A stretch of 64,000 nt of DNA, taken from contig KB295236.1 in the NCBI GenBank assembly GCA_000328365.1, forward strand, positions 140,194-204,193. Reading direction: 5' to 3'. The position numbers were made by a program, and so were the translations under genes. Below the pieces are notes generated by a model. The model saw only the letters and a program-made list of their open reading frames with translations, searched no databases and was not told the origin of the DNA. This document shows, piece after piece, positions 57,459 to 64,000 of the stretch; position 1 is the stretch's first letter; each line of letters begins with the position of its first letter. This stretch comes from Capitella teleta. Taxonomy: Eukaryota > Annelida > Polychaeta > Capitellidae.

Positions 57459-58834
57459 CTGGAAACAAAAAGATCAGCAATTACTCTAAATTAGCTTCAT
57501 GTTTGTCACTTGATGTGGCTCGCTGTGTAAACACGGGATCTTGAGTGCATCACGTGACTTGCTTTAACGTTAATGTACGACCCTTGTTTTTCTATCTCGA
57601 TCAAGCCATGCCAACGCACCGACGATGCTATAACTACGATGTTTATGCCCGAAAGCCATCCACAGTATTGCAGCTAGGGCGATTTATAAACTGTGAATTG
57701 CCTCTTTTGAATAGGTTTTGTGGAAAGGGGGAAAAAATCTCACATTCGGTGTGGATTGATACCTGACGTGCTTCTCACCTTACGCTGATTGGAATTTTAG
57801 GCCTTGAAGCCGAGTGCAACCACTTGTGAATTGGCCTTAAACTGTAATATTGTTACCTAAAACACTGATTATACGAAAACCGCATACAACACGCACTATT
57901 CTTATCCCCACTTTCACCCGATGGCAATGCATTCATATCTTTATTAGTCTAGCTTACTTTACGACCGCCTAATAATATCTGATGAGCTTCTTTCTCATTT
58001 GATCTTTATAAAGGGGGTCTACAAATTGCATCCTTTTCATGCGAGAAGCAAGTTATCATAACTCATAAAGGATAGTCAACTGAAGCCAGGTTCCCTTGTA
58101 AGGCCTGAAGCAATGTACATTGTAAAACAGCTAGTCTTCAGTCGAAAGCAAACTCTGTCCTTCTAGACCTAAAGTCAACATCTCCATCCTTTTCCGATTG
58201 CAATTTCCTTCTTTCTAGTATTATTTTCGCTTCCACGTATACATTGCTCACAGATCTTATATCTTTCACCAATTTAAAAGGGAATATATAATTGTCATGT
58301 TTTTAGTCAGTATATATAGCTGTACTATTTTTTTTCCTCCAATGCTTCAACGTGTTGGTTATAAAAGCTATGTTGATAACCAAAGTGAAGGAAGATGCAC
58401 GTTTGTGTATCCATCGGATCAAAGCTCTTATAAATTAACGAATCTTCAACATCAGCGCATATCTACATGATGAAATATTGTGCATTTGTATGATTGAACA
58501 CGCCTTTACTACCCTGGATTAATAATACCTGACACTGCCTGTATATACGGTAGAACACTCACCTCCCACAGAAGTAATTGAATCTCTACAACTCGATCTA
58601 ATGCGATCGTGATATTTTAAATGATGGACTAAAATACATTCATATTGCTATATAGGTTATACACGTCACACGGAAGCCGACTAGCGCATTAAGTGAATGC
58701 TTACAATAAGCAAAAGTGCTCTCAATAGTTCTAAATAGCCCGCGAGAAATCTGCACCTTTCAATGTAAAGAAAGTGACGGAGAAGAAGGATGGTGTGCTA
58801 ACACGATAAAGTGAAGTAAAGAATGCGCACTCAC
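57459..58834 (-). other. Inferred 5' UTR intron of the GAS1-like gene
   Basis: Bounded by donor AAG|GTGAGT (58835/58834) and acceptor TTTCCAG (57459-57460). 1.4 kb with no other feature seen. Confidence 0.45.
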
Positions 58835-58960
58835 CTTCCGTCTGGGTATCAATGCATGGCAGCAGCACCGTGTTCTCAAACCGAGCCGCCGTTTTGCAAT
58901 GAAGCGTTGCTTCGCTCTGCACTGCCTCTTCTGTAATGCCCCGATTCGTCTTGGCTTCGC
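58835..58960 (-). other. Inferred non-coding first exon of the GAS1-like gene (upstream end approximate)
   Basis: A consensus donor lies at the downstream edge. Splicing to 57458 puts any reading frame from this exon into a stop a few codons later (DHSASS then stop), so it would be leader only. The transcription start is not resolved. Confidence 0.4.
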
Positions 58961-61341
58961 ACTCGCTGATACACCGCTAAGACGCAGTCTCCCAGCAGAT
59001 CAGATCTGCGCAGTCATTTGCCTTGTAAGCCCCTGTTATGATCGCAGAAAAACCACGTCTCGTGAGCAACGAGATCTCGTCATGTATGTCACACGAGCTT
59101 TTGTGCTCCATTCATTACAATTTTTCTCCTGGGAGACTGTCAGCATCAAAAGCTAGGGATATCAACACTGATTTTGTTGCAGTTAAAAGTGAATAATTAC
59201 AGCTGTGTTTTTATGGACTGTAATATTGAGCTCGACTGTGAGCGAGGGAAATGTTTTATGTGCTAATAAGGGGTTGGTAGAGAAATAAAATACAATGACG
59301 AGCCTTGTAGTATAACTTTGTCCTCAGATCTCGCTTTCTTAGGGCTGTGTTTTTAGCCTATAATTATTTTTCAGGCCGACATTTTATATCGCAAATGCTT
59401 CGTCTGCATATATGGCTATAGATTTGGCTATAATTATGATCATTTGAATGAACAGCCGATTCGGCTGCATAATGAAGGTGGTTAAATAGTCGAAATGTAC
59501 GTTGAATACTTGAGGTATATATGCAGCAGGTATAACCGTGGAAGTTGTCACAAAACATATCGGTTCTTACCTGCTTTTGACTAGCTTTATATCGTGTTTG
59601 GGCATTTGAAATTCCGAACTATGTAAATAAAATAATGATTATTACTTTAATATCCTTACTACAGTGTTACACATGTGATATTATAACGTTTCGGGGAGTA
59701 CTACTTCAGTATAACGAAAACGCGAGGTTCGCAATTTCAAATGCCTTTGAGCAACACGTGAGTTCTGCGGAGGTTCCACAACTGGCTCTTTGACACTTTT
59801 ACCTATTTGTCCGCTAAACCAGAATTACACAAGTTAATATGCAAAGACAAATTAAACCTAAGCGAAGTCAAGACTGAAATATTCTGTGTGTGCAAGAAGC
59901 GGACCAGTAAGAAGCTGAAGAAATCTTCGTCAATATCGGTACTGCATGCCAACATAAAACCAACGAAATTTGCGTAAAACTCTGCATGCATTTTTAGCAT
60001 CCATTTAATCATTGGCAGTAAACGTCTTAAGGGATGTCATAGTATGCACACACGTTTAAATGTTTAAATATTTATTAAAAGTCAATAATTCAAGCCTTCA
60101 ATTCTGTACACCCAACGCAATCGGATGGCAGGAGGAAGCACTCGTTTAGAATTCCCAAGAATGGCACTCAGTTCGTAATAAGGTCGCGGTGGGATTTCGA
60201 CAGCAAACGGTTGAGTGTCGTTGACATTTCAAAGCCACGGATTTATCCGGATGTCAGGGCCTTGACACATGCTCCCGTATTCCTCCATTTCTTCCTTTCC
60301 GTTCAGTTAGAAGGACGTTCATAGTAATTATGTTTGCTGTCGGCAAGAATCAAGAGCAGGAAGTGAATGACGTCATCGTGCCAGGTTCATTCGCACTGCT
60401 TTTAATATATTATGCAATGTAGTGATTAGCCACACCGGAAGGAAACATTACCTTGATCTCTGATCAATGTGATTAATCGATCAATTATTTATTGGTGCTA
60501 TCATCCATTTCATAAGCACTTATATAATTCTTAGTGAATCGTTTGTCGCTTTCATTCAACTGATGTACATTATATCATGACCTTCACACCTACGATCATC
60601 TGACCTTTGCGCTGACGTTAAGCGCTGTTGTCACTAAACAGAGATTCGCTACGAGCGAATCTTATCTTGGGTTTCTTCTGTGTCTTGCCCAGCTGACCTC
60701 ATTTTTATTTGCCCTTTCTCGATTTACGTCTTGTTTTGTTAGCACACATGCATGATGCAACGGTAGGAACAATAACATAAGTTGAGTGCCGCACTCCGCA
60801 TAGGGCTGCTGCATACGGAATGCACTGGTGTCGCACTCCAGTTACAGCAGCTAGAAGTTGTGTGACAAACAAAATGAACAGAACAGAAATCGCACAATGA
60901 TAAAAGAAATACATTATAATTGCCATGGTATGGTTATGTCATGCTGCTATTCCTATCATTTCTATTCCATTTTCATCAACATTTATGCCGATTTATCACA
61001 ATAATTATTGATCGAGTGCAGGCATCATTCGACGATATTTCCACTTTTGGCGGCAAACAGGGCCCCGGACCATGGATATAAGCTTCCTATTGAACGCATG
61101 GCAACGCTCTCGTATGTCATGAAGCATACTAGACACAAGTGCTCTTCTATATGAAACGTATCATATTTGATGGTCCATTGATCCAGGGTCATCGTATGAA
61201 TAAAATTAGATCTTTGGAATTAAAATCATAGGTGATTCACTCACTGAATAAGGAATATTCTACCTTAAACACACTTCTTCCATTCACTGACACCGCTCGT
61301 CGACTCGGAGGTGGAGTTTGTCTAAGCTTGGAGGTTGAGTT
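58961..61341. other. Non-coding stretch upstream of the GAS1-like gene
   Basis: Apart from the foldback element at 59601-59745 I see no gene, RNA or repeat. It may hold distal regulatory DNA of the GAS1-like gene. Confidence 0.5.
59601..59745. mobile_element. Small foldback/MITE-like element, 145 bp
   Basis: GGCATTTGAAATTCCGAAC at the left end and its near-perfect inverse (18 of 19) at 59727-59745 flank about 107 bp of AT-rich DNA. TTTG occurs directly outside both ends and may be a 4-bp target duplication. Confidence 0.5.
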
Positions 61342-61917
61342 CAATGGCGTATCCAGGATTTACATGAGGGGGGGGGAGCTTCATGTCTAATGTGAAGATG
61401 TGCAAGCCGCGAAGTGGCGCAGCCCCCGAGGGGGGTTTGGGGGACCTCCCCAGAATATTTTTAGAAAAAAAAGATGCAAATCTGGGGCATTTGAAGTTTG
61501 GATTGTGTCACGTCAAAGCCATGTCGAAAAAACTATTTTTTGGCAATTCAATGTTTATTACAGTGCTTTAAAGTAATTATGATTATGAAGCATGCAAATC
61601 CAAAAAGGATCACAGCTAAATAATATAGAGGATAACTAGTAATCATAATAATACACCCATTTACACTGAAGCCCTCGGAGCACGGTTGAGATACTGATAA
61701 TAATGCAAGTGTGAAGGCATCAACACAATATTAAGCCTTAATCTATATTAAGAAAGAAAAGCAATTACATAATATCAAACTTTGAGTCAACTTTTCTCAA
61801 AGTTTAGTTCTTCAAATCCGCCTAGCACTGGAGCTTCAAAAATTTATTTATTTATTTTTTTGGCTGAGGGGGGGCGGGATGTCGCGCCCAATTTGCCCAA
61901 TGGTAAATACACCACTG
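61342..61917. mobile_element. hAT-like MITE with perfect 8-bp target duplication
   Basis: The left end CAATGGCGTATCCAGG and the right end read in reverse (CAGTGGTGTATTTACC) form short imperfect inverted repeats. GTTGAGTT lies directly outside both ends (61334-61341 and 61918-61925), the 8-bp duplication expected of hAT elements. Inside, G-runs and CCCCGAGGGGGG-type subterminal sequence are present. No transposase frame (the 62-codon frame inside is unrecognised). Confidence 0.8.
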
Positions 61918-61925
61918 GTTGAGTT

Positions 61926-64000
61926 TGCCGAACTTAACGCGGTTTAATAGAAAAATGAAATTTTAATGTGCTTCTTGTGAAGATCTGCGTTAACGCCTGA
62001 TCAAAGGATCGGCAGCTTTACCTTTCCCTTTAATTCTTTCAACTGTCTCCGCAAAGAGATGAGATTTTGATTCAACTACCACGGCAAGCCACACACTCTG
62101 TGATTCAGTAAGGTTTTGACGGAGCATAGATCAAAATTTATTAGGAAGCCGATCACACATTCGAGTGCATAGTAAAGCCGTCAGCCTTAATTCAAGACAG
62201 ACGGCAAAAGTTGGATACTCTGAGCAGTAATCGCACTACATTACATCTACGCCATTAAATTTGGAAATAAGCACACGATTATATGAAATCTTCCTGTGCG
62301 TAAAAGCCGGAAATAATTACATATGATTTTCTTCAATGTGCCTATATAGCTGTTAGGCTTTCTGAGGAAAGACCCAATTTGCCAGAAATTCGGTCGACGG
62401 ACGTATTGATTTGAAAAAAAAGAGAGTCCTCACAAACGAGGTGTCCGTAAATCAGAAGTGGCACTTCTGACTGACCTGGGTAAACCTTCCTCTCAGACAG
62501 CAAAAGGTCATTTCCCCTCCGACCCCTGCTGTGTACCTAGAATTTAATTTAATATCTTCTGTGATGTACGAGACACCGGAAATTAATGAAATATGTGCAC
62601 ATGCATTCTTGGCTCTCGTACTTGCGCCTGATTTCGGTCTAGACGTGGCTTAAGAATATAATTATGCGATATTTGCGTGTTGGAACTTTCGCTCTTGTGT
62701 TGCATTCTGATTCGTAAATGAACTAATTACTTTAATGAACCAATTACTTGAATGCCTCAACCTAATAACATGTCCAATGTTGCATTGGAAACTAAATAGA
62801 AACATCTAGAAACGTCACGCCCCAGAAATTAGACAGTGCTAATATCTCAAGGTGCTTGTATACATAGATACCGAGACGAGCTTCTTTCTATTGATATACA
62901 ATATGATACATTGGCCTGTCTTCCCATTGTAATCCCGTTTCTCGATGGATTGTACCTAGGGAATAATTTATGAACATACCATACTAACAAACCTCTATGC
63001 ATACATACTCACTTCAGATGTGCAGATTGTTCCAAATTGAACAACATTGAACAACACTGAAACATTCATGATGTAAAGTATCTAATTATGTGTTACTTAA
63101 TTTTTGAATATGTACAATTTCCAACAGATGAGAATGCTATGCATCAATTAGCTAACTGTTGACCAAACTCGCTATTCTGCTTATTTTAGTTATCTACGTG
63201 TACAAAACGTTTTTTACGTGTATAAAACGTTTTCTACGTGCACAAAACGTTTTTTACGTGTACAAAACGTTTTTTACGTGTACAAAACGTTTTTTACGTG
63301 TACAAAACGTTTTTTACGTGTACAAAACGTTTTCTACGTGTTTCTACGTGATATTGTATTTACTTATAAAGTTCTTGTTGTTCGCTTGTTTTTGTTAAAA
63401 CTGACATCATGGTATGCATGTAAATTACTATATTATAATAGTTTTATTACATAGCAACAAGTGAACTGACAGAGTATAGTGGCGGATGGGGGCCCTGTGC
63501 CCTTTGCTCTGAGTGATAGAGTGGTCTCGAGAGAGCAATTGCTTACCCTATGAGGCATCATCACACGACCCCTGATTAACACAGAAACCCCGTGGCAAGG
63601 GGTGCATATACTAGCATATACATGGCGTATAACAAAGCAACAGTGGTGATATGATTGCAACCCATGAATGCTATTGTTTAGCAGCAAACAGCTCCTCTTT
63701 TTGTTTCCTGAACAAAGCCAGGATGATTGTCAAGGAATAAGAAAGATGGATTAGGGAAGAATGGATATGATAAGAAAGAGGCCACGTTCGAAAGTGAACG
63801 GTGAAGCTACTGAGGTCGGATATCACGGTGTTTTATGGCTCAGCAAGAAGAGCAATCCTGGAAACGATTGCAAATTATGACAGCGATGCGAAACGCCGTG
63901 GCTTCCGGGTTAAGAGCATTTAGCTAAAGTTTGTATTTTATGTTGGTCGTCAGTTTTCATAGCTTTGGATCCTGTTACATCTTGATGAGGGCTCTGGGAT
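61926..64000. other. Non-coding right end of the window
   Basis: Contains the 20-bp tandem repeat at 63193-63350. I see no gene or exon on either strand and no other transposon ends. Confidence 0.5.
63193..63350. repeat. 20-bp tandem repeat with ACGTG and AACGTT cores
   Basis: Seven to eight copies of TACGTGTACAAAACGTTTTT with few changes. The repeat ends in two partial TTTCTACGTG units. Each unit carries ACGTG and the palindrome AACGTT. Confidence 0.95.

Noticed and set aside
59571-59618. A 48-nt minus-strand segment with acceptor TTACATAG and donor CAG|GTAAGA, open in frame
   Set aside because: It overlaps the arm of an inverted-repeat element, has two open frames and matches no known protein, so the splice-like edges are probably chance.

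Overview
The window comes from an animal nuclear genome. It has spliced genes with kilobase introns, GT-AG splice sites, AATAAA signals, many microsatellites, short inverted-repeat transposons and a tRNA-derived SINE. The gene content (a UTP15 orthologue, a single ARID3/dead ringer gene and a GAS1-like receptor) fits an invertebrate, most likely a deuterostome such as an echinoderm or cephalochordate. I cannot settle the species from the sequence alone.

Layout. (1) Positions 1-14136, minus strand: the 5' part of UTP15, a WD40 protein of the small-subunit processome. Six coding exons (225 complete residues) lie at 14136 down to 2724, and the gene runs off the left edge. (2) 14137-14989: a compact head-to-head promoter region shared by UTP15 and the next gene. 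(3) 14990-38860, plus strand: a complete seven-exon ARID3/dead ringer (dri) gene. It encodes 639 residues, and every exon junction is phase-consistent. The ARID domain is split over exons 2-5 and the REKLES domain over exons 6-7. Its 3' UTR probably ends near 39.9 kb. (4) About 40195-40300, minus strand: what looks like the last coding exon and polyA signals of another, unidentified gene converging on dri. (5) 40.3-56.4 kb: gene-poor DNA rich in microsatellites, two inverted-repeat elements and a decayed LINE reverse transcriptase. (6) 56430-57206, minus strand: an intact single-exon coding region for a GAS1-like GPI-anchored protein with two ten-cysteine GDNF-receptor-like modules, plus a probable non-coding 5' exon at about 58.8-58.9 kb. 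(7) 59-64 kb: non-coding, with a small foldback element, a hAT-like MITE with a perfect 8-bp target duplication, and a 20-bp tandem repeat.

The three recognised genes do unrelated jobs: ribosome biogenesis, developmental transcription control, and probably Hedgehog or GDNF-type ligand reception. I see no sign of a shared pathway. The most unusual points are: the long Ala/Glu/Ser-rich insert inside the REKLES domain of dri; a possible intron-retained dri isoform ending in a polybasic-Cys-Cys tail; the UTP15/dri shared promoter; several MITEs with clear ends, one carrying a 255-bp ATT array; and a 35/70-bp higher-order minisatellite just downstream of the GAS1-like gene.
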